6,925 nt of DNA from Alistipes sp. (GTDB taxonomy: Bacteria; Bacteroidota; Bacteroidia; Bacteroidales; Rikenellaceae). The notes under the pieces were generated by a model, which was not told the DNA's origin, searched no databases, and worked only from the letters and a program-made list of their open reading frames with translations. The translations under genes and the position numbers were made by a program. Below, piece after piece: positions 1 through 6,335 of the stretch. How positions within the stretch are numbered: position 1 is the first letter of the stretch; each line of letters begins with the position of its first letter. The stretch covers positions 1 to 6,925 of the forward strand of contig JAFOCZ010000096.1 in the NCBI GenBank assembly GCA_017380955.1, given 5' to 3'.

Positions 1-377
1 AGCATAGCATCCACCTCCTCGACACTCAGCACATCGGGCAACAGACGCTCGGTCTTCGGGGGCTCTATGTTCTCGGTGGGGAGTTGCTGTATACGTTCCG
101 AGATAAGCAGATAGTTATATAGGCTCTTGACACCACTCAGACGGCGTGCCTGCGACGCACTACTACGGCGCTCATACAACCAGCGCATAAAGCGCGATAT
201 CATCTCGGGGGTGACATCCTCGGGCACAACGCTCCAATGGCGCAATATGAAGTGCATAAACTCCTCATAGTCGTCCATATATGCCTCAACGGTATTCTCC
301 GACAGACGCTTCTCGCTACGTATATAGCGTCGGTAGTCGTTCCTGAGTCTCTCCCACTTTTTTGTTACATCCATCAT
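1..377 (-). CDS. xerD: Tyrosine site-specific recombinase, XerC/XerD type (N-terminal part, cut by window edge)
   Basis: Reading the minus strand from an ATG at 377-375 gives 125 uninterrupted codons that run off the left edge. The protein starts MMDVTKKWERLRNDYRRYIR and continues with SEKRLSENTVEAYMDDYEEF, then a helical stretch with ARRLSGVKSLYNYL (about residues 77-90) and LLPDVLSVEEVDAM at the end. This is the N-terminal SAM-like core-binding domain of Xer recombinases (about residues 9-98) followed by the linker into the catalytic domain. In Bacteroidales this layout belongs to the housekeeping XerC/XerD proteins of about 300 residues that resolve chromosome dimers at dif. The catalytic R-K-H-R-H-Y residues lie outside the window, so activity cannot be judged, and XerC versus XerD versus an element-borne integrase is not settled. 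Start choice: a second ATG follows directly at 374-372. The gene is divergent from prmA. No convincing promoter was found; AATATTTG (405-398) and TATCTTTA (444-437) on the minus strand are one-mismatch -7 boxes without a -33 partner. Confidence 0.85.
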   Translation of the reverse strand, partial: MMDVTKKWERLRNDYRRYIRSEKRLSENTVEAYMDDYEEFMHFILRHWSVVPEDVTPEMISRFMRWLYERRSSASQARRLSGVKSLYNYLLISERIQQLPTENIEPPKTERLLPDVLSVEEVDAM

Positions 378-402
378 AATTGCAAAATCGAGCGCCCCAA
401 AT

Positions 403-433
403 ATTGAAATCTAAATACAAATTCGTATCTTTG
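403..433 (+). promoter_or_regulatory. Bacteroidetes-type promoter for prmA
   Basis: TTG at 404-406 (ATTG from 403) is followed after exactly 19 bases by TATCTTTG at 426-433. This fits the Bacteroidetes primary sigma pattern TTTG-N19-21-TAnnTTTG (-33/-7). Transcription would start near 438-440, giving a leader of roughly 45 bases before the prmA ATG at 484. The leader is A/T-rich with no Shine-Dalgarno sequence, which is usual in this phylum. The -7 box covers the GTG at 433 that would otherwise open a longer prmA reading frame, and so argues against that start. Confidence 0.7.
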
Positions 434-445
434 TGGTAAAGATAC
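425..445. repeat. Perfect inverted repeat over the prmA -7 box
   Basis: GTATCTTT (425-432) and AAAGATAC (438-445) are exact reverse complements separated by five bases (gtggt). The left arm coincides with the -7 element and the right arm with the expected transcription start. It could be a dimeric regulator site, or a by-product of symmetric A/T-rich promoter sequence: the other strand reads TATCTTTA, close to a -7 box for the divergent xerD-like gene. No regulator is identified. Confidence 0.5.
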
Positions 446-483
446 AAAAATTATTTTACATAATATCTATATTGCACAAAATT

Positions 484-1323
484 ATGAAGCAATACATAGA
501 GATATCGATACGATGTGCTGACGAGGAGATGGCCGACATCATCACAGCATACCTCGCCGACTACCCCTTCGAGAGTTTCGACACCGAGATATCGGACAAT
601 GCTCTTACCCTCAAGGCATATATCCTCGCCACGGCGTGGGGAGAGTGTCGCCAGGAGGCACTTTCGTCAATTGCCGACTTTGGTGAGGTGATAGGCGAGC
701 AGGAGATAGAGGATGAGAACTGGAATGCTGCGTGGGAGGAGGAGGGCTTTCAGCCTGTGGATGTGGATGGCAAAATCCTTATCCGCGCGCCACACCACAC
801 ACCACCCTCGGAGGATGTCATAGACATCATAGTATCGCCACAGATGTCCTTTGGCTCGGGACACCACCAGACTACACGAATGATGTGCCGCCTTATAGCA
901 AATCGCAAAAACCAGGGCGACATTCTCGACGTGGGATGTGGCACAGGTGTGTTGTCCATAGCGGCGCTGAAGTGCGGTGCTAAGAGTGCCGACGCCATAG
1001 ACATAGACCCCTGGTCTACGGAGAGTGCCAAGGAGGCCGCAGAGTTGAACAACCTCTCGGCGCAGATGAATATCATCCTCGGCACTGTGGAGGCCATAGA
1101 GGGCAAGTGCTACGATATGGTTGTAGCAAACATAAACCGCAACATAATCCTCGGAGACATAGAGCGTTACGATAATGCAATGAAGAGTGGTGGCACGCTG
1201 CTTTTGAGTGGTTTCCTGCACCAAGATATTGAGGATATAACCACGGCAGCCACCGAGCGCGGACTATCGCTCGCAGAGACTATGGAAGAGGATGACTGGG
1301 TGGCATTGGCATTCACAAAGTAA
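484..1323 (+). CDS. prmA: Ribosomal protein L11 methyltransferase PrmA
   Basis: PrmA uses S-adenosylmethionine to methylate lysines and the N-terminal amino group of ribosomal protein L11 (uL11) in the cytoplasm. Of the 279 residues, 1-100 form the acidic N-terminal L11-recognition region. SFGSGHHQTT at 122-131 is the family signature before the methyltransferase fold. DVGCGTGVLSIAA (149-161) is SAM motif I, AIDIDP (171-176) carries the acidic residue that binds the SAM ribose, and VVANINRNI (213-221) is the active-site motif with the N-I/L pattern. Length fits Bacteroidetes PrmA, which is a little shorter than the enterobacterial protein. The frame is open back to a GTG at 433, but that codon lies inside the promoter -7 box and the extra 17 residues are unlike the family, so ATG 484 (MKQYIEIS) is chosen. 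The WbqC-family gene follows after 15 bases, probably on the same transcript. Confidence 0.95.
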   Translation: MKQYIEISIRCADEEMADIITAYLADYPFESFDTEISDNALTLKAYILATAWGECRQEALSSIADFGEVIGEQEIEDENWNAAWEEEGFQPVDVDGKILIRAPHHTPPSEDVIDIIVSPQMSFGSGHHQTTRMMCRLIANRKNQGDILDVGCGTGVLSIAALKCGAKSADAIDIDPWSTESAKEAAELNNLSAQMNIILGTVEAIEGKCYDMVVANINRNIILGDIERYDNAMKSGGTLLLSGFLHQDIEDITTAATERGLSLAETMEEDDWVALAFTK

Positions 1324-1338
1324 CAAACTCGCTTCGTT

Positions 1339-1941
1339 ATGATTATACTACCATCAGCATATTTTGGCTCTACGGAGTATTGGTCGGCACTTGTGCAGGG
1401 TGGCGACGATGTTGTCATAGACCTCGGCGAGAACTACGTTAAGCGCTCGGAGCGTAACCGCACCGAGATTATGACCGCAGGAGGCGTTATGCAGTTATCC
1501 GTTCAACTTGCCCACGCCAACCGTCCACGACAGCCTATGCGCACAATGAAGATTGACTACTCCAAGCGCTGGCAACATCAGCATCGTGTGGCTATAGAGT
1601 CGGCATACCGCTCATCACCATACTACGACTACTACGCCGACCGCTTCACACTCCTCTTCGAGAAGGAGTGGCGATATCTCGCAGACCTCAACCACGCCAC
1701 GTTAGAGGCTGTATGTGCCATCCTGAAGCACCCCATACCTCGCATATCGGAGACATACATCGTTGCCCAGGAGCAGGACACAGACCTTCGTGATAAAAAA
1801 AGAGGCTCGACATTTGTTGCCGAGCCATATATTCAGGTATTTAGCGACCGTGAGCCCTTTGCTCCGAATCTCTCGATTTTCGACCTTGTGATGTGCGAGG
1901 GCCCTGCCGCCACCGACATCCTGCTAAAGTCGAAGTTATAA
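1339..1941 (+). CDS. WbqC-like family protein
   Basis: A 200-residue cytosolic protein with the full set of WbqC-family (PF08889) signatures in order: LPSAYFGSTEYW (4-15), ENYVKRSERNR (31-41), WQHQHRVAIESAY (78-90) with SPYYDYY (93-99), LADLN (114-118), PYIQVF (163-168) and PNLSIFDLVMCEGP (176-189). There is no signal peptide or membrane segment. The family was named from O-antigen gene clusters and is widespread in Bacteroidetes, but its biochemical role is not established. It has no glycan-gene neighbours here. It starts 15 bases after prmA and likely forms a two-gene transcript with it, ending at the hairpin at 1947-1985. A run of seven A at 1795-1801 lies in frame (Asp-Lys-Lys-Arg) and does not disturb the conserved C-terminal motifs. 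Confidence 0.88.
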   Translation: MIILPSAYFGSTEYWSALVQGGDDVVIDLGENYVKRSERNRTEIMTAGGVMQLSVQLAHANRPRQPMRTMKIDYSKRWQHQHRVAIESAYRSSPYYDYYADRFTLLFEKEWRYLADLNHATLEAVCAILKHPIPRISETYIVAQEQDTDLRDKKRGSTFVAEPYIQVFSDREPFAPNLSIFDLVMCEGPAATDILLKSKL

Positions 1942-1946
1942 CACAC

Positions 1947-1985
1947 AAGGTGCGCTGTTACTTAACATAGCGCACCTTAATTTTA
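1947..1985. terminator. Shared bidirectional hairpin terminator of convergent genes
   Basis: AAGGTGCGCT (1947-1956) and AGCGCACCTT (1969-1978) are perfect 10-base inverted arms around a 12-base centre. G1957-T1968 (wobble) and T1958-A1967 can extend the stem to 12 pairs with an 8-base loop. On the plus strand it lies 5 bases after the WbqC-family stop and is followed by AATTTTA. On the minus strand the first-transcribed arm encodes the last GH2 residues, the TAA stop (1960-1958) lies in the extended-stem/loop region, and the second arm lies downstream of the stop. Neither side has a long U-tract, so termination strength is uncertain. Confidence 0.75.
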
Positions 1986-3973
1986 TCGCTACGCACACCA
2001 AGCGAGTCATACGCCTCGATAGTAGCCTCAGAGCGTACAACAACCGAGTCGGCACTATAATGTGCTCGTGCCACACGGCGCACCGCCACAGTGTCGCCAT
2101 CTACGACAACCACAGGCTCACCCGATGAACTATATATGTCAAATACGCACAACGTATCACGATACTCACGCTGACGGCGGTTGGCAATGTGGAGCGTCAC
2201 ATCCTCATCGTTCCACTTAGCGCGGTACAAGTAGTATGCATCCTTCTTTGTCGTGTGGTCGTAGCCTACCATACCCGACTGATTGAGGTTATAGGGGCGA
2301 CGTGCCGAGGCGTAGTCGAACATATTATCGAGCCACACACCCCAGAAGTTACCCTCCGCCTCGATATTTGCTGCATAGCGCTCGTGCATATATCGCTGAC
2401 GGCGCTCGGGGAGATGGCGTGTGCCACGTGTGGCGCGCTCCACCCTATCGGCCATATGCGTGATATTTCCCTCCTCGCCATAGCAAACGGCATAGCGCAT
2501 ATGCGCCCAGCGAGGGTCTTTAAGTTGCTGACACCACACCGCAACATCATCCACAAGACCCTTATAGAGACCTACATCCTGGCGCAAGACAATCAAATCG
2601 GTGATGAAGTTGATATCGCCATCGCTATTGCTGCACGCCACGGTCATTCGTGATGGGTCGATGGCGTGAGCCCTGTCGTTGAGTTCATAGACATACCCCA
2701 CAACATCCTCGCCCGGTTGCTTCACAAGGCTATACAAACCCCACATAACTATCGAAGGGTGGTTGTAGTTCTGGTATACAATCTCCTCCAACTGCTCAAA
2801 GCCGCTATTGCGGATTGCAGCAGATGGATAATAGCATATGTCGGTATTGGCAAATGGCGCGCGTGTGAAGGGGATATCCACCCACGACAACACACCTTCC
2901 TTGTCGCACATATCGTAGAGCAACGCACTGTGAGGACCGCTCAGCGAGCGTATAGCATTAGCACCCATATCGCATATGGCAGCAAAATCTTCCTCGACAT
3001 CAGACACCCCTACGGCCATACCACAACCCTTGCGGTCGTGAGCATAGTTAACACCCCTAACTTCGCACTCCACGCCGTTGATAGTAAGACGGTTAGCATC
3101 CGACACTGCGACACTTCTAAGACCCGTCTTAACGGTAATCATATCCCTCACTGCGCCATCGTCCATCACCACCTCGACGCTATACATCTGAGGCGTTGCG
3201 GGCGACCACAACTGAGGATGCGCAATCTCAAAAGGTATATCCACAACACGCTGCGACGCGAGTTTTGTGGCACGCACCACACGTCGGTCAACCTCGTAGC
3301 CATCAGGGCCTACGATGCGCATTGTGAGCGAGGCGTGGTCGACACTCGTTGCCGACAGGTAGCAACGCACAACTCCCGTTGCAGAGTTCTTGCTGACATC
3401 CTGCTGAACGACATACACTCCATCGGTTGAGTAGTGCAATGGCGAGATGATATTCTGGGGTGTAACCATAAGTTCCACACCGCGATAGATACCTCCCGTG
3501 AGGTCCATATCTGAGGATAGGGGCAGCAAATCGTTGCGATAGCCATTCGACACCACCACACGCAGGTAGTTCTTAGCACCAAACTTCACCTTTGAGGTAA
3601 TCTCCAGCGTAAATGCCGTGAAACCACCCTTATGCGAGCCTACATAACTGCCATTAACAAAGACATCGGCAACACTCTGCACACCACCAAAGCGCAAGAA
3701 GAGACGTTTGTTGCGCCAGCACTCCGGAATGTCGAGGCTCTTGGTGTAGTTATACTCCGAGATACCCTTTCCATAGTCCCCCAGGTCATCCTGCCAGGTG
3801 TGGGGCAACGACACATACTCCGCTGCTGCGGACTCCGTAGCAGCGAGGGGATAGAATTGCCAACCCTCGTTCAGCGACACCACCTCGCGTGTAGGCTCCG
3901 AGGCAGAGAGCGACACCACAGAGAGCAACATAGCAATTAGCGATGCGAGATATAGTTTATATTTTCTGTTCAT
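1958..3973 (-). CDS. Secreted GH2-family glycosidase-like protein, catalytic residues missing (probable pseudoenzyme)
   Basis: The 671-residue protein begins with a Sec signal peptide (MNRKYK, then a hydrophobic core to about residue 24; no lipobox cysteine), so it is probably periplasmic. The GH2 jelly-roll sugar-binding domain spans about 31-170 (LPHTWQDD at 56-63, DVFVNGSYVGSHKGGF at 103-118, DLTGGIYRGVEL at 157-168). An immunoglobulin-like domain covers about 175-285, the TIM barrel about 290-585 (RGVNYAHDRKG 306-316, NHPSIVMWGL 404-413, WGVWLDNMFDY 544-554, TTKKDAYYLYRAKW 574-587), and a short C-terminal beta domain the rest. In active GH2 enzymes WGL is followed by an Asn-Glu pair whose Glu is the acid/base; here these are S415-L416. 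The nucleophile motif SEYG is V496-C497-Y498-G499, so that Glu is Cys. The HYP motif after R342 is S345-G346-P347, and the aromatic before NMFD is D549. Hydrolysis by the usual retaining mechanism is therefore unlikely; a binding or structural role is inferred. The frame is intact, so this is not simple decay. No SusC/SusD genes are adjacent. Confidence 0.85.
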   Translation of the reverse strand: MNRKYKLYLASLIAMLLSVVSLSASEPTREVVSLNEGWQFYPLAATESAAAEYVSLPHTWQDDLGDYGKGISEYNYTKSLDIPECWRNKRLFLRFGGVQSVADVFVNGSYVGSHKGGFTAFTLEITSKVKFGAKNYLRVVVSNGYRNDLLPLSSDMDLTGGIYRGVELMVTPQNIISPLHYSTDGVYVVQQDVSKNSATGVVRCYLSATSVDHASLTMRIVGPDGYEVDRRVVRATKLASQRVVDIPFEIAHPQLWSPATPQMYSVEVVMDDGAVRDMITVKTGLRSVAVSDANRLTINGVECEVRGVNYAHDRKGCGMAVGVSDVEEDFAAICDMGANAIRSLSGPHSALLYDMCDKEGVLSWVDIPFTRAPFANTDICYYPSAAIRNSGFEQLEEIVYQNYNHPSIVMWGLYSLVKQPGEDVVGYVYELNDRAHAIDPSRMTVACSNSDGDINFITDLIVLRQDVGLYKGLVDDVAVWCQQLKDPRWAHMRYAVCYGEEGNITHMADRVERATRGTRHLPERRQRYMHERYAANIEAEGNFWGVWLDNMFDYASARRPYNLNQSGMVGYDHTTKKDAYYLYRAKWNDEDVTLHIANRRQREYRDTLCVFDIYSSSGEPVVVVDGDTVAVRRVARAHYSADSVVVRSEATIEAYDSLGVRSDKIKVRYVK

Positions 3974-4001
3974 AGCGTTATGATTTTACAATTTATGGAG
4001 G

Positions 4002-4009
4002 CAAATATA
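4002..4009 (-). promoter_or_regulatory. Probable -7 element for the GH2-like gene
   Basis: On the minus strand 4009-4002 reads TATATTTG, an exact TAnnTTTG match, 28 bases before the GH2 ATG (3973). No TTTG is found 19-21 bases further upstream, so the -33 part is weak or absent. Confidence 0.45.
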
Positions 4010-4030
4010 CGAATAAAGAAAAATATTTCT

Positions 4031-4038
4031 TATCTTCG
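4031..4038 (+). promoter_or_regulatory. Probable -7 element for the cvpA-rsgA-trmH operon
   Basis: TATCTTCG differs from TAnnTTTG at one base and sits 30 bases before the cvpA ATG at 4069. Its second half belongs to a small inverted repeat TTCGtgCGAA (4035-4044) at the expected start of transcription. No -33 TTG lies at the usual distance. It is placed back to back with the divergent GH2 -7 box, 21 bases apart. Confidence 0.4.
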
Positions 4039-4068
4039 TGCGAAATAAATATATAGATTCCGCTAATT

Positions 4069-4707
4069 ATGATTGTTGACATTATCATTATCACGCTGTT
4101 TATCATCGCCATAGTCATAGGCTGGCGCAAGGGCTTCATAGTGCAGTTGTTGCAACTTGTGGGTCTCTATGCCGCCATACTCTTCGCCCCCGACTTTGCA
4201 GATAGCGTTGGTGAATACTTCACCTCCGACCCCCGAATACGCTACCTTGTGGGCTTTGGCATAATAATCCTCGGCACGTTCATATTCATATGGATCATAG
4301 CACCGCTATTCCGCAAGATACTCTTCTTCGACGCACTGAAACGCCTCGACTCCTTGCTTGGAATGTCGCTGGCACTTGTCGCCACGGCCGTCATCATCTC
4401 TGTGGCGTGCTCGTTGTTTGTGACGGTGAACATCGGCGAGATGCGTCCCGAGAAGGTGCTGGAGTTGGGCAGCGAGGGTCTAACACCCGATATGATAGAG
4501 AATTATGCCGAGATGCTGGAGAATAAGGATGCTCAACTAAGAGACTATTTCGAGCCTAACTACATAGCATATGAGACTCTTGATGAATCGATACTCTTCG
4601 GCAAGATGGCACAATTTGGCGAGGTGCTATGTCCCGAGTTGGAGGATGTAAAGGAGGAGATTCTGGAGTGGGCTATAAACGTAAAACAAGACTATGCAAA
4701 CAACTAA
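4069..4707 (+). CDS. CvpA family inner-membrane protein
   Basis: A 212-residue membrane protein with four predicted hydrophobic segments at about residues 2-18, 22-42, 58-80 and 98-120, then an acidic soluble tail (121-212). GWRKGF (18-23) between the first two segments and LDSLLGM (93-99) before the fourth are CvpA-family (PF02674) hallmarks. The E. coli namesake is needed for colicin V production, but the general function is unknown; roles in envelope homeostasis have been proposed. Tail length and acidity look typical of Bacteroidetes members. The stop overlaps the start of rsgA by 14 bases (4694-4707), implying coupled translation, and cvpA is the first gene of the cvpA-rsgA-trmH-GIY-YIG run. 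Confidence 0.88.
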   Translation: MIVDIIIITLFIIAIVIGWRKGFIVQLLQLVGLYAAILFAPDFADSVGEYFTSDPRIRYLVGFGIIILGTFIFIWIIAPLFRKILFFDALKRLDSLLGMSLALVATAVIISVACSLFVTVNIGEMRPEKVLELGSEGLTPDMIENYAEMLENKDAQLRDYFEPNYIAYETLDESILFGKMAQFGEVLCPELEDVKEEILEWAINVKQDYANN

Positions 4708-5629
4708 CGATACAAGAGTAGAGGGCATCGTAGTGAGTTCTACGGGCAGTTGGTATGAGGTTGCCACACCACAAGGCACGCTCAGTTGTCGCATACGCGG
4801 TAAGTTGCGTCTCAAGGGCATACGCTCCACAAACCCTGTGGTTGTGGGAGACCGCGTCATCGTAGAGCCCGACGAGCAGAGCAACGCCATAGTGGAGATT
4901 ATGCCACGTCGTAACTATGTGATACGCCGTGCCTCAAACCTATCGAAAGAGTCGCATATCATAGCGGCAAACATCGACCGTGCGCTGCTCATAGTGACAC
5001 TCAACGCCCCCACCACACCGCGTGAGTTCGTAGACCGATTCCTGGTTACCTGCGAGGCATATAAGATTCCTGTGACCATAGCCATAGGCAAGGCCGACAC
5101 CCTCGTTGGCGATCTCGAGGCGGAGGCCGAGGAGTTTGAGGCTATATATGGCGATGCAGGGTATGACGTCCTGCGCCTAAGTTCCACAACGGGCGAGGGT
5201 GTGGAGGAGATACGCGCCTTGCTACACGGTCGCACAACACTTGTTGCGGGCAACTCTGGCGTGGGTAAGTCGACACTTGTGGGCACTATAGACCCTACGC
5301 TTGACATCCGCACCGGCGAGATATCCGAGAGCCACCACAAGGGTAAGCACACCACGACATTCTCGACGATGTACCCCATAGAGGAGGGATATATCATCGA
5401 CACCCCAGGTATCAAGGGCTTCGGACTCATAGACATAGAGTCTCGTGAATTGTGCCGCTACTTCCCCGAGATGATGCGCCTCGCCCCCGACTGCCGATTC
5501 TACAACTGCACCCACACCCACGAGCCTGGATGCGCCGTGACAGAGGCTGTTAAGGAGGGCAACGTGGCGTGGTCGAGATACGAAAGTTACCTAAAAATAT
5601 TAGACGAAGATGACAAATATCGCAAGTAG
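4694..5629 (+). CDS. rsgA: Ribosome small subunit-dependent GTPase A (RsgA/YjeQ)
   Basis: RsgA is a circularly permuted GTPase that checks late maturation of the 30S subunit and releases assembly factors such as RbfA. The 311 residues show an N-terminal OB-fold (about 1-75, with VVVGDRV at 49-55), then GTPase motifs in permuted order G4-G5-G1-G2-G3: IGKADTL (131-137), SSTTGEG (163-169), the P-loop GNSGVGKST (186-194), the switch I region KGKHTTTF (216-223) and DTPG (236-239). The C-terminal zinc site is complete: C267, C272, H274 and C280 in CRFYNCTHTHEPGC. One oddity is that G4, normally NKxD, is GKAD here (G132 in place of Asn). The start ATG at 4694 overlaps cvpA by 14 bases, and the end overlaps trmH by 20 bases. 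Sixteen of its 26 isoleucines use ATA. Confidence 0.96.
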   Translation: MQTTNDTRVEGIVVSSTGSWYEVATPQGTLSCRIRGKLRLKGIRSTNPVVVGDRVIVEPDEQSNAIVEIMPRRNYVIRRASNLSKESHIIAANIDRALLIVTLNAPTTPREFVDRFLVTCEAYKIPVTIAIGKADTLVGDLEAEAEEFEAIYGDAGYDVLRLSSTTGEGVEEIRALLHGRTTLVAGNSGVGKSTLVGTIDPTLDIRTGEISESHHKGKHTTTFSTMYPIEEGYIIDTPGIKGFGLIDIESRELCRYFPEMMRLAPDCRFYNCTHTHEPGCAVTEAVKEGNVAWSRYESYLKILDEDDKYRK

Positions 5630-6332
5630 ACTGCGTACAGAGCCACACTCCGAGGAGTGGATGCGCGAGCGTCTCGATTATATGACCGAGTTCCTCACCG
5701 AGGAGCGTAAGGAGGTGCTACGTCGCACCCTCGCACAGCGCACACACTATATGCGCATTCTGACCGAGAATATGTTCCACCCCCAGAATGCCAGCGCCAT
5801 AATGCGCCACTGCGAGGCCTTTGGCATTCAGCAGATACACACCGTCGAGGATCGTTGTAAGTTCGACCCCTCGGTAAACATCGTGCGTGGCACACATAAG
5901 TGGGTGGATGTGGAGCACCACGACACCACCGCCGAGGCCCTAAAAGCCCTCAAGGGCGAGGGTTATCGCATCATAGCCACCACACCCCACCGTTGCAGTT
6001 CCACTCCCGAGACCTTCGATGTCACCAAAGGTAAGTTTGCACTGGTCTTCGGCACGGAGCACGCCGGCATCTCGGAGGAGGTTATCGAGGCTGCGGATGA
6101 GTTCCTGATGATACCTATGTGTGGTATGGTCGAGAGCCTCAACGTATCGGCCTCGGCAGCCATACTGATATATATGCTCTCGCAGCGCATCCGTGAGCAG
6201 GTTACAGGCTGGCAACTTAGCGATGCCGAGCAACTGCGACTGCTGACACGCTGGACAATGTCGTCGGTACGCGACTACGAGGGCATCCTCCGCAAAGGCG
6301 AGCAGAGCGGCAGGCTGGTGATTAAAGAGTAG
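5610..6332 (+). CDS. trmH: TrmH-family SPOUT RNA (guanosine-2'-O-)methyltransferase
   Basis: A 240-residue SPOUT (trefoil-knot) methyltransferase that transfers a methyl group from SAM to the 2'-hydroxyl of an RNA ribose; the TrmH type acts on G18 in the tRNA D-loop. Motif 1 is FHPQNASAIMRHCEAFG (56-72) with N60 and the catalytic-type R66. Motif 2 is LVFGTEHAGIS (145-155), and motif 3 is IPMCGMVESLNVSASAAI (168-185), including the SLNVS knot residues. The N-terminal helical region LTEERKEVLRRTLAQRTHYM (29-48) and the helical tail resemble TrmH rather than the larger RlmB/SpoU proteins, which carry an extra RNA-binding domain. The ATG at 5610 overlaps rsgA by 20 bases. ATG 5661 (Met18) is an alternative start that would keep the whole conserved core. 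Exact substrate (tRNA G18 or another site) is inferred from subfamily resemblance. Confidence 0.9.
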   Translation: MTNIASRLRTEPHSEEWMRERLDYMTEFLTEERKEVLRRTLAQRTHYMRILTENMFHPQNASAIMRHCEAFGIQQIHTVEDRCKFDPSVNIVRGTHKWVDVEHHDTTAEALKALKGEGYRIIATTPHRCSSTPETFDVTKGKFALVFGTEHAGISEEVIEAADEFLMIPMCGMVESLNVSASAAILIYMLSQRIREQVTGWQLSDAEQLRLLTRWTMSSVRDYEGILRKGEQSGRLVIKE

Positions 6333-6335
6333 TGA

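Noticed and set aside
1..377. Phage or conjugative-element integrase marking a mobile island
   Set aside because: The visible N-terminal domain and linker fit housekeeping Xer recombinases, and no attachment site or cargo is visible. The catalytic half is outside the window, so this stays open only at low probability.
667..1224. A 185-codon minus-strand frame opposite prmA
   Set aside because: It lies entirely within prmA, whose motifs are all intact, and its translation has no recognisable domain.
1795..1801. Possible frameshift or slippage site at seven A in the WbqC-family gene
   Set aside because: The conserved motifs PYIQVF and PNLSIFDL continue in the same frame downstream, so the gene reads through normally.
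2666..3430. A 254-codon open frame on the plus strand opposite the GH2-like gene
   Set aside because: It is antisense to strongly conserved GH2 motifs, the translation resembles no known family and has a biased His/Arg/Ile-rich composition, and no promoter is visible. It is a shadow of the codon pattern on the other strand.
1958..3973. GH2 gene as part of a polysaccharide utilisation locus
   Set aside because: No SusC/SusD-like, sulfatase, regulator or other glycosidase gene is present in the window; its neighbours are housekeeping genes.
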